Notes: generated by a model not told the origin, from the letters alone. DNA of 12,755 bases from Hydrogenovibrio sp049975065 (GCA_049975065.1 JBNGDN010000058.1), one strand, 5' to 3'; positions 1 through 8,130 are shown, counted from the first letter of the stretch. Program-made: numbers and translations.

Positions 1-42
1 GGGCAACCCCTTGGTCAACCTTGAAAGTTAAACCCGAGAGTT
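1..42. other. Left-edge stretch, probably the tail of a plus-strand gene
   Basis: All three plus-strand frames end in a stop within the first 44 bases (TGA at 22-24, TAA at 29-31, TAA at 42-44). This sits just ahead of a rightward terminator, so the 3' end of a gene lying off the left edge is likely here. Too little is visible to choose the frame or name the product. An 11-bp direct repeat (AGTTAAACCCG) occurs at 26-36 and 39-49, the second copy running into the terminator stem. Confidence 0.3.
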
Positions 43-74
43 AAACCCGCTAAGCTCGCTTAGCGGGTTTTTTT
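43..74 (+). terminator. Intrinsic terminator (rightward)
   Basis: A 12-bp perfect stem (43-54 with 59-70, core AACCCGCTAAG) closes a four-base loop and runs into seven T residues at 68-74 on the plus strand. The T tract shows that it mainly stops rightward transcription from the gene off the left edge. On the minus strand the stem is followed only by TTTAAC, so it may stop leftward reads from the ComFB gene weakly. Confidence 0.85.
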
Positions 75-108
75 ATGTCGGTCAGTCCAGCTTCTTGTTG
101 CCTCGACG

Positions 109-384
109 TTAATCGTCTTCCAGACCGTCGAGTTTTTTGACTTTCTTAAAGGCCTTTTTCACCGCAGTTTCAATCCGTTGCTGAATCTCCATATGCTCCT
201 GACTGGACATGTAAAACGACATGTCAATGTCGTGACGGATATAGCGCGGGGCGATGCGGTTGAGGGCAATGCACGCCATATCCGCCAGCTGATTCTCGGT
301 GAGGCCGGAATCGAAATAGTTTTCGTGAATGTAATTAAACACCGGTCTTTCGTAATAATTGTGAACCGATTCCAGTACGGACAT
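109..384 (-). CDS. ComFB-family small protein (putative cyclic-di-nucleotide-binding)
   Basis: A 91-residue soluble protein. Its N-terminal VHNYYERPVFNYIHENY segment and its ALNRIAPRYIRHDID segment (about residues 40-54) match the late-competence ComFB family (VxNYYE start, then ALNRLPPRY-like core). Bacillus subtilis comFB lies in the comF competence operon. More recently, members in cyanobacteria and other bacteria were described as receptors for c-di-GMP or c-di-AMP; I know this from the literature and cannot see ligand residues for certain. The C-terminus is highly charged (KKAFKKVKKLDGLEDD). The start is fixed by a strong AAGGAGG (389-395) four bases upstream. No competence gene is adjacent: it sits after purD but beyond the purD terminator, with a possible -10 of its own (TATAGT at 424-429 on the minus strand). 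Family call good, function inferred. Confidence 0.82.
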   Translation of the reverse strand: MSVLESVHNYYERPVFNYIHENYFDSGLTENQLADMACIALNRIAPRYIRHDIDMSFYMSSQEHMEIQQRIETAVKKAFKKVKKLDGLEDD

Positions 385-423
385 GAAGCCTCCTTTTCAG
401 AGTTAGGGGTTGTAAGCCGTTTC

Positions 424-429
424 ACTATA
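424..429 (-). promoter_or_regulatory. Possible -10 element for the ComFB-family gene
   Basis: TATAGT read on the minus strand lies 40 bases upstream of the start codon at 384, between the purD terminator and that gene. No good -35 is visible; the T-rich end of the terminator lies at roughly the right distance. The intervening terminator makes a private promoter plausible, but this element is weak evidence by itself. Confidence 0.3.
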
Positions 430-445
430 CCCAAAATCGCACCAT

Positions 446-480
446 AAAAAAAGCACTCCGGCAAACAGGTTGCGGGAGTG
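446..480 (-). terminator. Intrinsic terminator after purD
   Basis: Read leftward, arms 470-480 and 454-464 form an 11-bp stem with one C-C mismatch (CACTCC, then GCAA) and a five-base loop. The A-run at 446-452 becomes a T tract on the minus strand. It lies 49 bases after the purD stop, so it closes the purH-purD transcription unit and separates it from the ComFB-family gene. Confidence 0.85.
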
Positions 481-528
481 ATGTGGCATTGGCTGTAATC
501 GTTGCGACCCAGAGCCGAAACGGAAGCG

Positions 529-1821
529 TTATTTGAGGGCTTCTCGCTTGACGGCACGGTGACCGATGTCGTTGCGGTAGTACATTTCCGGCCATTGTAT
601 TTTCGCGGCGGCATCATAGGCTTTGTTCTGGGCATTGGTGACGTTTTCCCCCAGTGCGCAGACACAGAGCACCCGTCCGCCAGCGGTGACCAGCTCGCCA
701 TTGTCGTTAAACGCGGTGCCGGCATGAAATACTTTGGTGTCCACCCCGTTGGCTTCGTCAATGCCGGTGATGACATCGCCTTTGGGGTAGCTGTCGGGAT
801 AACCGCCCGCCGCCAACACCACGCCCAAGGCCGCACGCGAATCCCAGTCAGCGGTGACGCTGTCCAGTTTTTTATCCAGCGCGGCCAGACACAGTTCCGC
901 CAGGTCTGACTTGAGGCGCATCATAATCGGTTGGGTTTCCGGGTCGCCGAAACGGCAGTTGAACTCCAGCACTTTGGGGGTGCCATCCAGAGTAATCATC
1001 ACGCCCGCGTAAAGAAAGCCGGTGTAGGGCAAGCCGTCTTTTGCCATGCCGTCAATGGTGGGGCGGATGACCTCTTTCATAATGCGGTTGTGGAGGCTGC
1101 GTGTCACCACTGGCGCGGGGGTGTAAGCGCCCATGCCGCCCGTATTCGGGCCGGTGTCGCCGTCATCGCGTGCTTTGTGGTCTTGAGAGGTGGCCATCGG
1201 CAGAATGTGTTCGCCATCGGCCACCACGATGAAGCTGGCTTCTTCACCCACTAGAAATTCTTCGATGACCACGCGGGCACCGGCATCGCCAAATTTATTG
1301 TCGGCCAGCATATCATGGACGGCGGCTTTGGCTTCTTGAATGGAATGCGCCAGAATAACCCCTTTTCCGGCGGCCAGTCCATCGGCTTTGACCACAAGCG
1401 GCGATCCCATTTTTTCGATGTATTCAATGGCCGGATCGATCTCGGTAAACACCTGATACTCGGCGGTGGGAATTTGGTGTCGCGCGAGAAAATCTTTACT
1501 GAAGGCTTTGGAGCCTTCCAGTTGAGCGGCGGCTTTGCTGGGGCCAAAGCACTTTAATCCCGCCGCTTCAAAGGCATCCACGACACCCAACACCAGCGGC
1601 ACTTCCGGGCCGACAATGGTGAGATCGATTTGGTTGTTTTGAGCGAAATCCACCAGGCCTGGTAAATCGTCCACAGCGATATTGACGTTTTCCAGTTTCG
1701 GTTCCAGCGCGGTGCCGGCATTGCCCGGTGCGACATAGACGGTTTGAATGTTGTCCGACTGCGCCGTTTTCCATGCCAAAGCATGTTCACGACCGCCGCT
1801 ACCAATAACTAATACGTTCAT
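529..1821 (-). CDS. purD: Phosphoribosylamine-glycine ligase (GAR synthetase)
   Basis: PurD joins phosphoribosylamine and glycine with ATP to make glycinamide ribonucleotide, the second step of de novo purine synthesis, in the cytosol. The 430-residue length is normal. The N-domain opens with VLVIGSGGREHALAW (residues 3-17). The ATP-grasp domain shows KADGLAAGKGV (145-155), the DGDTGPNTGGMGAY loop (220-233) and EFNCRFGDPETQ (286-297), which carries metal and substrate ligands. Nothing is missing. The start ATG at 1819-1821 has AAGGA about seven bases upstream. It is the last gene of the purH-purD unit and has its own terminator at 446-480. The usual short purH-purD spacer is enlarged here by a 453-bp cassette holding a GxxExxY gene. 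Confidence 0.98.
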   Translation of the reverse strand: MNVLVIGSGGREHALAWKTAQSDNIQTVYVAPGNAGTALEPKLENVNIAVDDLPGLVDFAQNNQIDLTIVGPEVPLVLGVVDAFEAAGLKCFGPSKAAAQLEGSKAFSKDFLARHQIPTAEYQVFTEIDPAIEYIEKMGSPLVVKADGLAAGKGVILAHSIQEAKAAVHDMLADNKFGDAGARVVIEEFLVGEEASFIVVADGEHILPMATSQDHKARDDGDTGPNTGGMGAYTPAPVVTRSLHNRIMKEVIRPTIDGMAKDGLPYTGFLYAGVMITLDGTPKVLEFNCRFGDPETQPIMMRLKSDLAELCLAALDKKLDSVTADWDSRAALGVVLAAGGYPDSYPKGDVITGIDEANGVDTKVFHAGTAFNDNGELVTAGGRVLCVCALGENVTNAQNKAYDAAAKIQWPEMYYRNDIGHRAVKREALK

Positions 1822-1845
1822 GTGTTGTCCTTTTAACCGTTATTA

Positions 1846-1870
1846 ACCACAGAGGCACAGAGGCACAGAG
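1846..1870 (+). repeat. Left inverted arm of the GxxExxY cassette
   Basis: The arm starts ACCACAGAGG. Read from 1848 to 1871 it consists of three perfect tandem copies of the octamer CACAGAGG. Its mate is at 2274-2298 on the other strand (24 of 25 bases identical). It ends two bases beyond the stop codon of the GxxExxY gene, so the gene and arm are tightly packed. Confidence 0.9.
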
Positions 1871-1872
1871 GG

Positions 1873-2244
1873 TTAGAGCACAAATCGATAAATGCCATTT
1901 TTGAGTATGGCACTGTTAAAATTAATAAGTAGGCCTTTTGAAACGCCGGTGAGTTTCATATAAGTCAGTAATTGAGCCTTATGAATAGGGTTAATGCTAT
2001 CAACGGCTTTTAATTCAATAATTACCTGCTGTTCAACGATAAAATCAATCCGGTAGTTTGTATTTAAAGCATGGCCTTTGTAAACCACAGGGAGTGGATG
2101 CTCTGATTGAAAGCGAAGTTGTTGTGATTGTAACTCGTAAGCCAGGCATTGTTGATAAATCGATTCCAATAGCCCCGGCCCGAGTTCTTTGTGAACTTCT
2201 ATTGCGCATCCAATGATTTTATGGGTCAGCGGATCTTGGCTCAT
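1873..2244 (-). CDS. GxxExxY-family protein, PD-(D/E)XK nuclease-like
   Basis: A 123-residue protein. The naming motif is GLLESIY at residues 24-30. The likely PD-(D/E)XK core follows: RIDFIV with Asp67, then IELKAVD with Glu77 and Lys79, and HKAQLLTYMKLTG (88-100). All catalytic-type residues are present, so the fold could be an active nuclease, although the biochemical role of this family is not known to me. Length is normal for the family. The start is the first ATG after an in-frame TAA, but there is no Shine-Dalgarno sequence: the upstream 20 bases are A/T-rich. Translation may be weak or depend on structure or on reading from purH. It lies in the same direction as purH and purD and is enclosed by inverted repeats. 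Confidence 0.88.
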   Translation of the reverse strand: MSQDPLTHKIIGCAIEVHKELGPGLLESIYQQCLAYELQSQQLRFQSEHPLPVVYKGHALNTNYRIDFIVEQQVIIELKAVDSINPIHKAQLLTYMKLTGVSKGLLINFNSAILKNGIYRFVL

Positions 2245-2273
2245 AAAATTTTAACGCGAAAAGGCACAAAAAA

Positions 2274-2298
2274 CTCTGTGCCTCTGTGTCTCTGTGGT
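2274..2298 (-). repeat. Right inverted arm of the GxxExxY cassette
   Basis: Read on the minus strand from 2298 it starts ACCACAGAGA and contains three octamers, CACAGAGA, CACAGAGG and CACAGAGT (2296 down to 2273). It differs from the left arm at one of 25 positions. It begins 13 bases after the purH stop and ends 29 bases before the GxxExxY start codon. Confidence 0.9.
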
Positions 2299-2311
2299 GT
2301 CACTAAAAATA

Positions 2312-3874
<1,563 letters not shown>

Positions 3875-4013
3875 AAAGGGTATTCTCCAAAAAGTGAATG
3901 AATGGGGGATTTGAGGTGCACAATTGTGTATTCGGCCAGGCCTGGTGATTTCGGCGATTCTGGGATTTTTTGTGTTCCGGTGCGGCGATCAGACTGAGCG
4001 AGTTGGCTTGCAT
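3875..4013 (-). promoter_or_regulatory. fis-purH intergenic region with two palindromes
   Basis: This 139-bp gap is the largest between genes of the prmA-to-purD series, so it is the likely place for a purH promoter. It holds a 10-bp palindrome CACAATTGTG (3919-3928), 45 bases upstream of the purH start, and a 10-bp palindrome CCAGGCCTGG (3936-3945). Neither is followed by a T tract, so they do not look like terminators. No convincing -10/-35 pair was found. A regulatory role for the first palindrome is inferred from position and symmetry only. Confidence 0.35.
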
Positions 4014-4280
4014 TTACGATTGAGTAATGTTGTATTGTTGAATTTTTTTGCGCAGCGTATTGCGGTTGATGCCCAAAATTTCAGCGGCACGCGTTTGATT
4101 GAATTCGGTTTTTTGCAGCACAAATTCCACCATCGGGCGCTCCACTTGGCTGATGACCATGTGATAGACGTCACTGGGCACTTCATTTTCCAGTGCGCTG
4201 AAATAATGCGTCAGAGTCTCGGTGACGTGGGTACAAAGGGCGGAAGCTTCAGGCGTTTTGATCGGTTTGTTCAGTGTCAT
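4014..4280 (-). CDS. fis: Fis-family nucleoid/DNA-binding protein
   Basis: Fis is a homodimeric DNA-bending protein that acts on the nucleoid, on stable RNA promoters and on site-specific recombination. This copy has 88 residues, against 98 in Escherichia coli; the shorter N-terminal arm is usual outside the enterics. The C-terminal helix-turn-helix is clear: QTRAAEILGINRNTLRKKI at about 62-80. The central dimer helices include HMVISQVERPMVEFVLQ (40-56). The ATG at 4278-4280 is preceded by AAGAG at short distance. It follows dusB by 40 bases, as in the classic dusB-fis operon of gammaproteobacteria, so it is probably expressed from a promoter upstream of prmA or dusB. Confidence 0.95.
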   Translation of the reverse strand: MTLNKPIKTPEASALCTHVTETLTHYFSALENEVPSDVYHMVISQVERPMVEFVLQKTEFNQTRAAEILGINRNTLRKKIQQYNITQS

Positions 4281-4291
4281 AGCTCTTACTG

Positions 4292-4318
4292 TCTAAGGCG
4301 CTCAAGGCGTTTAAGGCG
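4292..4318 (+). repeat. Three tandem 9-bp units in the dusB-fis spacer
   Basis: The units are TCTAAGGCG, CTCAAGGCG and TTTAAGGCG, in perfect register with a constant AAGGCG core. They fill most of the 40-bp space between the dusB stop (4321) and the fis start (4280). A further CAAGGCG lies just inside the dusB 3' end. On the transcript the unit reads CGCCTTNNN, which resembles a masked rather than an exposed ribosome site. A slippage-made microsatellite is the simplest reading. Confidence 0.7.
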
Positions 4319-4320
4319 CG

Positions 4321-5307
4321 TTACTGGATCGGCAAGGCGTCAAAGTAACGGTTGACTAAATCGAGTTGCGCCTGAGTTGTGTTCAAAGCATTAAAGGCTT
4401 GCCGCAGAGTGGCACCTTCTGGTAAGTGTTGGCTGTACCAGCCTAGGTGTTTGCGCGCCAGTTTAAAGCCATGCTCCGCTCCATAAAGTGACGCCAGCCC
4501 GACAAAATGCCGTATCATGACGTCCCGAAACTCATCCCGTGTCGGCGACGGCATTTGGGTCTTGTGCGTTAAATAATGACGAATTTCTCTGAATATCCAA
4601 GGATACCCCTGCGCCGCTCGGCCAATCATTAAGCCATTCGCGCCTGTGTATTCTAATACAAAATCGGCGTCGTTTGGATGACAAATGTCGCCGTTGGCGA
4701 TGATGGGAAGCGTGACCGTTTGCGTGACCGTTTGGATGGTATCGTATTCGGCCTGGCCTTGAAATTTATCGGCTCGGGTGCGTCCATGAAGGGTGACGGC
4801 TTTTAATCCTTGCTGTTGTGCCAGTTGTGCGATTTCCAAAGCGTTGATGTGATCTTTATCTACCCCTGTGCGGATTTTAACCGTAACGGGAATGTCCAGC
4901 GCGGTGACCAAGGCATTAAAAATCGCAGAGACGCGCTCTGGGTCGGCCATTAAAGCGGAACCGGCCGCCACGTCGCAGACCTTTTTAGCGGGGCAGCCCA
5001 TGTTCAAATCAATGACGTCGGCGCCTTGAGATTGTTGCCATAAAGCGGCTTCCACCAGTTCACTGGGTTCTGTGCCGAGCAGTTGCACCATGCGCGGTGA
5101 CGCTTCGGTTTGGTCGGCATGACGTGTTGCGGATTTGGACGATTGCCAGAGGTGCTTTTTGGAGGCGACCATTTCCGATACCGCGTAGTCGGCACCGTTT
5201 TCGCGGCAAAGATCGCGAAACACCCGGTCGGTAATGCCGGCCATAGGCGCCAGAGCCAGACTGGGTCTGTCAGGATGTTCAAAAGGCAGTATCAACGTCC
5301 GTGCCAT
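4321..5307 (-). CDS. dusB: tRNA-dihydrouridine synthase B
   Basis: DusB is an FMN enzyme that reduces uridine to dihydrouridine in the tRNA D-loop. With the start at 5307 it has 328 residues, the normal length. The TIM-barrel begins with LALAPMAGITDRVFR (17-31). The catalytic cysteine is Cys105 in LNMGCPAKKVC (101-111). FMN and phosphate contacts include KIRTG (144-148) and LHGRTR (173-178). The frame is open further upstream (a Met codon at 5403), but those residues overlap prmA by some 90 bases and lack family similarity. The ATG at 5307, eight bases past the prmA stop, restores the usual MARTLILPF-type N-terminus. Its ribosome site is weak, suggesting coupling to prmA translation. Confidence 0.95.
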   Translation of the reverse strand: MARTLILPFEHPDRPSLALAPMAGITDRVFRDLCRENGADYAVSEMVASKKHLWQSSKSATRHADQTEASPRMVQLLGTEPSELVEAALWQQSQGADVIDLNMGCPAKKVCDVAAGSALMADPERVSAIFNALVTALDIPVTVKIRTGVDKDHINALEIAQLAQQQGLKAVTLHGRTRADKFQGQAEYDTIQTVTQTVTLPIIANGDICHPNDADFVLEYTGANGLMIGRAAQGYPWIFREIRHYLTHKTQMPSPTRDEFRDVMIRHFVGLASLYGAEHGFKLARKHLGWYSQHLPEGATLRQAFNALNTTQAQLDLVNRYFDALPIQ

Positions 5308-5314
5308 GAGCCGA

Positions 5315-6193
5315 CTAGGCCAATTTCTGAAAACTGAGACGTGACCAGTCGTCCAGATCCTGTTGGTGTAAAAACTCGTAGCCTTGCTGACGGTAAAAGG
5401 CAATGAGTTCCTCCGCTTGGGTGGTCAGTAAGCCGGAAAGCACCAGGGTGCCATGCGGTTTCAGCAGGCGCGTGAATTCCGGTGCCAGTGTCTGCAGTGG
5501 ACCGGCGAGGATATTGGCGATCAGCAGATCCACCGGCTCGGAAATAAACTCGGCCACCAGCGCGAAATCGATCACGGCTGAATTGCGCTCGGCATTTTGT
5601 TGGCTGGCCTGAATGGCTTGCGGGTCAATATCGGTGCCTTTGACACTGGCTGCGCCCAGTTTTTGTGCCGCCAAGGCCAGAATACCGGAACCACAGCCGT
5701 AGTCAATGACCTTTAAACCGGTGGGTGGGTGTTGATCCAGCCACGCCAGGCACAGTGAGGTGGTGGGATGGGTGCCGGTGCCGAACGCCATGCCCGGATC
5801 CAGCTTTAAATTGACGGCGTCCGGTTCCGGCGGCGTGTGCCAGCTGGGCACAATCCATAAACGCTCGCCAAAGCGCATGGGTTTGAATTGATCCATCCAG
5901 GCACGCACCCAGTCTTTGTCTTCAAGCGCTTCGATTTTGTATTGATCCGCAGCGATGTCGGTAATCAAATCGCCCAGGCCTGTTAAAACCGCTTGCGTAT
6001 CGGTTTCGGCATCGAATAACCCGACCACGCGCGTGAGTGACCAAATGGGGGTGGTGCCCAGTTCCGGTTCGAAAATGGGCTGATCTTTGGCATCTTCAAA
6101 GGTCACGGAACAGGCGCCGACGGCCATAAACGCATCGGAAAGCGGTTCCGCAAGGGCTTCTTCGACGGTGGCATTGATTTGAATCCAGGCCAT
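5315..6193 (-). CDS. prmA: Ribosomal protein L11 methyltransferase
   Basis: PrmA uses SAM to trimethylate ribosomal protein L11. With the ATG at 6193 the protein is 292 residues, matching the family (293 in E. coli), and begins MAWIQINATV. The small N-terminal L11-binding domain is followed by a linker and a Rossmann methyltransferase domain with LDPGMAFGTGTHPTT (131-145), the SAM-binding DYGCGSG (164-170) and the NILAGPL motif (227-233). The frame stays open to a Met codon at 6277, but that extension would run through the accC terminator. The downstream ATG has AAGGA at good distance (tcaaaaggaatcccaat before it). It is the first gene of the prmA-dusB-fis run, and its stop lies seven bases before dusB. 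Confidence 0.97.
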   Translation of the reverse strand: MAWIQINATVEEALAEPLSDAFMAVGACSVTFEDAKDQPIFEPELGTTPIWSLTRVVGLFDAETDTQAVLTGLGDLITDIAADQYKIEALEDKDWVRAWMDQFKPMRFGERLWIVPSWHTPPEPDAVNLKLDPGMAFGTGTHPTTSLCLAWLDQHPPTGLKVIDYGCGSGILALAAQKLGAASVKGTDIDPQAIQASQQNAERNSAVIDFALVAEFISEPVDLLIANILAGPLQTLAPEFTRLLKPHGTLVLSGLLTTQAEELIAFYRQQGYEFLHQQDLDDWSRLSFQKLA

Positions 6194-6239
6194 ATTGGGA
6201 TTCCTTTTGAGTTGTATTGGGCAAGCGGGGCGCTGAAAC

Positions 6240-6268
6240 AAAAAACCACGAAAGCGTTGCTTTCGTGG
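6240..6268 (-). terminator. Intrinsic terminator after accC
   Basis: On the minus strand an 11-bp perfect stem (ACCACGAAAGC with its complement, arms 6258-6268 and 6244-6254) has a three-base loop and continues into TTTTTG. It lies 28 bases after the accC stop and ahead of prmA. It ends the aroQ-accB-accC unit and implies a separate promoter, or read-through, for prmA. Confidence 0.9.
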
Positions 6269-6296
6269 TCCGGTCATGGGCGCGTGAAAAACCGAA

Positions 6297-7646
6297 TTAA
6301 ACCAGGTGTTCCAGACGGTGCTCCAGATAGTGAATGTTTTGTTCGCCCTCGCAGAAGCCCAGATCGTTCATAATCTCGCTTTGCATGCGAATATTGGTTT
6401 CGATGCCTTGAATAATCAATTCATCGAGTGCCACATTCATGCGGGCAATCGCCGATTGACGATTGGCACCGTAGCAGATGAGCTTGCCGATCATAGAGTC
6501 GTAAGTTGGCGGCACTGTGTAGCCAGTGTAGATGTGTGAATCCCAACGCACGCCTATGCCGCCTGCCAGATGCAATCGTTCGATTTTGCCGGGGGAGGGA
6601 ATAAAGTTTCTCGAAGGGTTTTCAGCATTAATACGGCATTCAATGGCATGTCCGGTTAGCACCACATCGCTTTGTTGAATGGCCAGGGGCTTGCCCATAG
6701 CGATTTCGATTTGGGCTTTCACCAGATCAATACCGGTGACCTGCTCGGTCACGGGGTGTTCCACTTGCAGACGGGTGTTCATTTCGATGAAATAAAATTC
6801 GCCTTTTTCATATAGGAATTCAAAGGTGCCTGCGCCGCGATAGCCGATTTCGATACAGGCGTTGACGCAGGCCTGGCCGATTCGATTACGCTGCTCTTCA
6901 GTGATGCCGGGTGCCGGGGCTTCTTCGATCACTTTCTGGTGACGGCGTTGCATGGAGCAGTCGCGTTCGCCCAGGTGAATGGCGTGGCCCTGACCGTCCG
7001 CCAGCACCTGAATTTCGATGTGGCGAGGCGTTTCCAAGAATTTTTCCATATACACTTCGGGGTTGCCGAAAAAATTTCCGGCTTCGGATTTGGTCAGTTG
7101 AATGGATTTCACCAGATTGGACTCGGTGTGTACCACGCGCATACCGCGTCCGCCGCCGCCGCCGGAGGCTTTGATGATAATCGGGTAGCCGATTTCGCGG
7201 GCGAGCCGTTTGTTTTCATCGTCATTGTCGCCCAGTGGACCGCCGGAGCCGGGAACCGTCGGCACGCCTGCGGCTTTCATGGCGCGGATGGCGGAAACCT
7301 TATCGCCCATAATGCGGATGGTTTCCGCTTTGGGGCCGATAAAGGCAAAACCGCTTTCTTCGACGCGTTCGGCAAAATCGGCGTTTTCGGACAGGAAGCC
7401 GTAACCCGGGTGAATGGCTTCGGCATCGGTGATTTCCGCAGCGGCGATAATGGCGGGAATGTTCAGGTAACTTTCCGATGACGGGGCGGGGCCGATGCAC
7501 ACCGATTCGTCGGCCAGCAGGACGTGCTTGAGATTGGCGTCGGTGGTGGAGTGGACGGCGACGGTTTTGATGCCCATTTCTTTACAGGCTCGCAAAACGC
7601 GTAACGCGATTTCCCCACGGTTGGCGATGAGAATTTTTTCAATCAT
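6297..7646 (-). CDS. accC: Acetyl-CoA carboxylase, biotin carboxylase subunit
   Basis: AccC carboxylates the biotin on AccB with bicarbonate and ATP, the first half-reaction of acetyl-CoA carboxylase and the entry to fatty-acid synthesis. The 449 residues equal the E. coli length. Visible marks are KILIANRGEIALRV (4-17), HPGYGFLSEN (79-88), the ATP-grasp lysine Lys159 and glycine loop GGGGGRGMR (162-170), HQKVIEEAP (236-244), and the metal/biotin segment EMNTRLQVEHPVTE (288-301). All active-site residues are present. The ATG at 7646 has AGGGA upstream. It follows accB with a 13-base gap, the standard accBC operon, and is closed by the terminator at 6240-6268. Confidence 0.98.
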   Translation of the reverse strand: MIEKILIANRGEIALRVLRACKEMGIKTVAVHSTTDANLKHVLLADESVCIGPAPSSESYLNIPAIIAAAEITDAEAIHPGYGFLSENADFAERVEESGFAFIGPKAETIRIMGDKVSAIRAMKAAGVPTVPGSGGPLGDNDDENKRLAREIGYPIIIKASGGGGGRGMRVVHTESNLVKSIQLTKSEAGNFFGNPEVYMEKFLETPRHIEIQVLADGQGHAIHLGERDCSMQRRHQKVIEEAPAPGITEEQRNRIGQACVNACIEIGYRGAGTFEFLYEKGEFYFIEMNTRLQVEHPVTEQVTGIDLVKAQIEIAMGKPLAIQQSDVVLTGHAIECRINAENPSRNFIPSPGKIERLHLAGGIGVRWDSHIYTGYTVPPTYDSMIGKLICYGANRQSAIARMNVALDELIIQGIETNIRMQSEIMNDLGFCEGEQNIHYLEHRLEHLV

Positions 7647-7659
7647 GCAGTTTCCCTAA

Positions 7660-8130
7660 TTATTCAATGATGAACAAGGCTTGACCGAATTCAACCGGCT
7701 CGGCATTCTGAACCAAAATTTTCTTGACGGTTCCGGCCACATCCGATTCGATCGGGTTCATGATTTTCATGGCTTCGATAATGCAGAGGGTGTCGCCCAC
7801 GGCAACTTTATCGCCGACATTGACAAAGTTTCCGGCATCCGGCGATGGTGCGGCGTAATAGGTGCCGACCATGGGCGAGTTGACTGTATGACCGCTGATT
7901 TCGGCAGCGGGCGCTGGGGTGTCAGCAGGCGTGGTTGTCGCCGAATCCGTGGCGGGCATTGGAGCGGGTGCGGGTGCCGGTGCCGTGTGATAATGAGCGG
8001 GGGCGGATAGCATGACCGGCTCTTTGCTGCGGGTAATGCGAATGTTGTGCTCGCCTTCTTTGATTTCGATTTCAGCGATGTCGGATTGTTCTACAATTTC
8101 AATCAATTTGCGAATTGAGCGAATGTCCAT
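7660..8130 (-). CDS. accB: Biotin carboxyl carrier protein of acetyl-CoA carboxylase
   Basis: AccB carries the biotin that shuttles carboxyl groups between AccC and the AccA/AccD carboxyltransferase. It has 156 residues. The N-terminal part (MDIRSIRKLIEIVEQSDIAE) is the dimerising segment. The middle is a flexible Ala/Pro-rich linker (about 43-76, with repeated AP pairs). The C-terminal lipoyl-like domain has the thumb-containing stretch NSPMVGTYYAAPSPDAG and the biotinylation motif EAMKIMN with the acceptor at Lys122. The ATG at 8130 has AAGGA at a good distance. It lies between aroQ and accC, a common order in gammaproteobacteria. In E. coli AccB represses its own operon; whether this occurs here cannot be seen. 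Confidence 0.98.
   Translation of the reverse strand: MDIRSIRKLIEIVEQSDIAEIEIKEGEHNIRITRSKEPVMLSAPAHYHTAPAPAPAPMPATDSATTTPADTPAPAAEISGHTVNSPMVGTYYAAPSPDAGNFVNVGDKVAVGDTLCIIEAMKIMNPIESDVAGTVKKILVQNAEPVEFGQALFIIE

Larger units (their letters stand above)
1846..2298. mobile_element. GxxExxY cassette bounded by inverted repeats, between purH and purD
   Basis: A 453-bp unit made of one small gene (1873-2244) and two inverted 25-bp ends (1846-1870 and 2274-2298) that match at 24 of 25 positions. Only 24 bases remain between it and the purD start, and 13 between it and the purH stop. It therefore fills the operon spacer and leaves both enzymes and the purD ribosome site intact. No transposase, no clear target-site duplication and no other cargo is visible. 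If it moves, it needs a partner supplied elsewhere, or its own nuclease-like protein has a part. Mobility is inferred from the repeats; it could instead be a fixed repeat-flanked gene. Confidence 0.55.

Noticed and set aside
1846..2298. Cassette repeats as a CRISPR or REP array
   Set aside because: Only two arms in inverted orientation with a gene between them; no spacer series.
5308..5403. N-terminal extension of dusB to a Met codon at 5403
   Set aside because: Would overlap the conserved end of prmA by 89 bases and add residues without family similarity; the ATG at 5307 gives the normal length.
6194..6277. N-terminal extension of prmA to a Met codon at 6277
   Set aside because: Contains the accC terminator hairpin, and the ATG at 6193 has a good ribosome site and the typical MAWIQ start.
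6939..7481. 180-codon plus-strand open frame opposite accC
   Set aside because: Antisense shadow of accC; rich in Gly/Phe/Val from mirrored codons and with no ribosome site of note.
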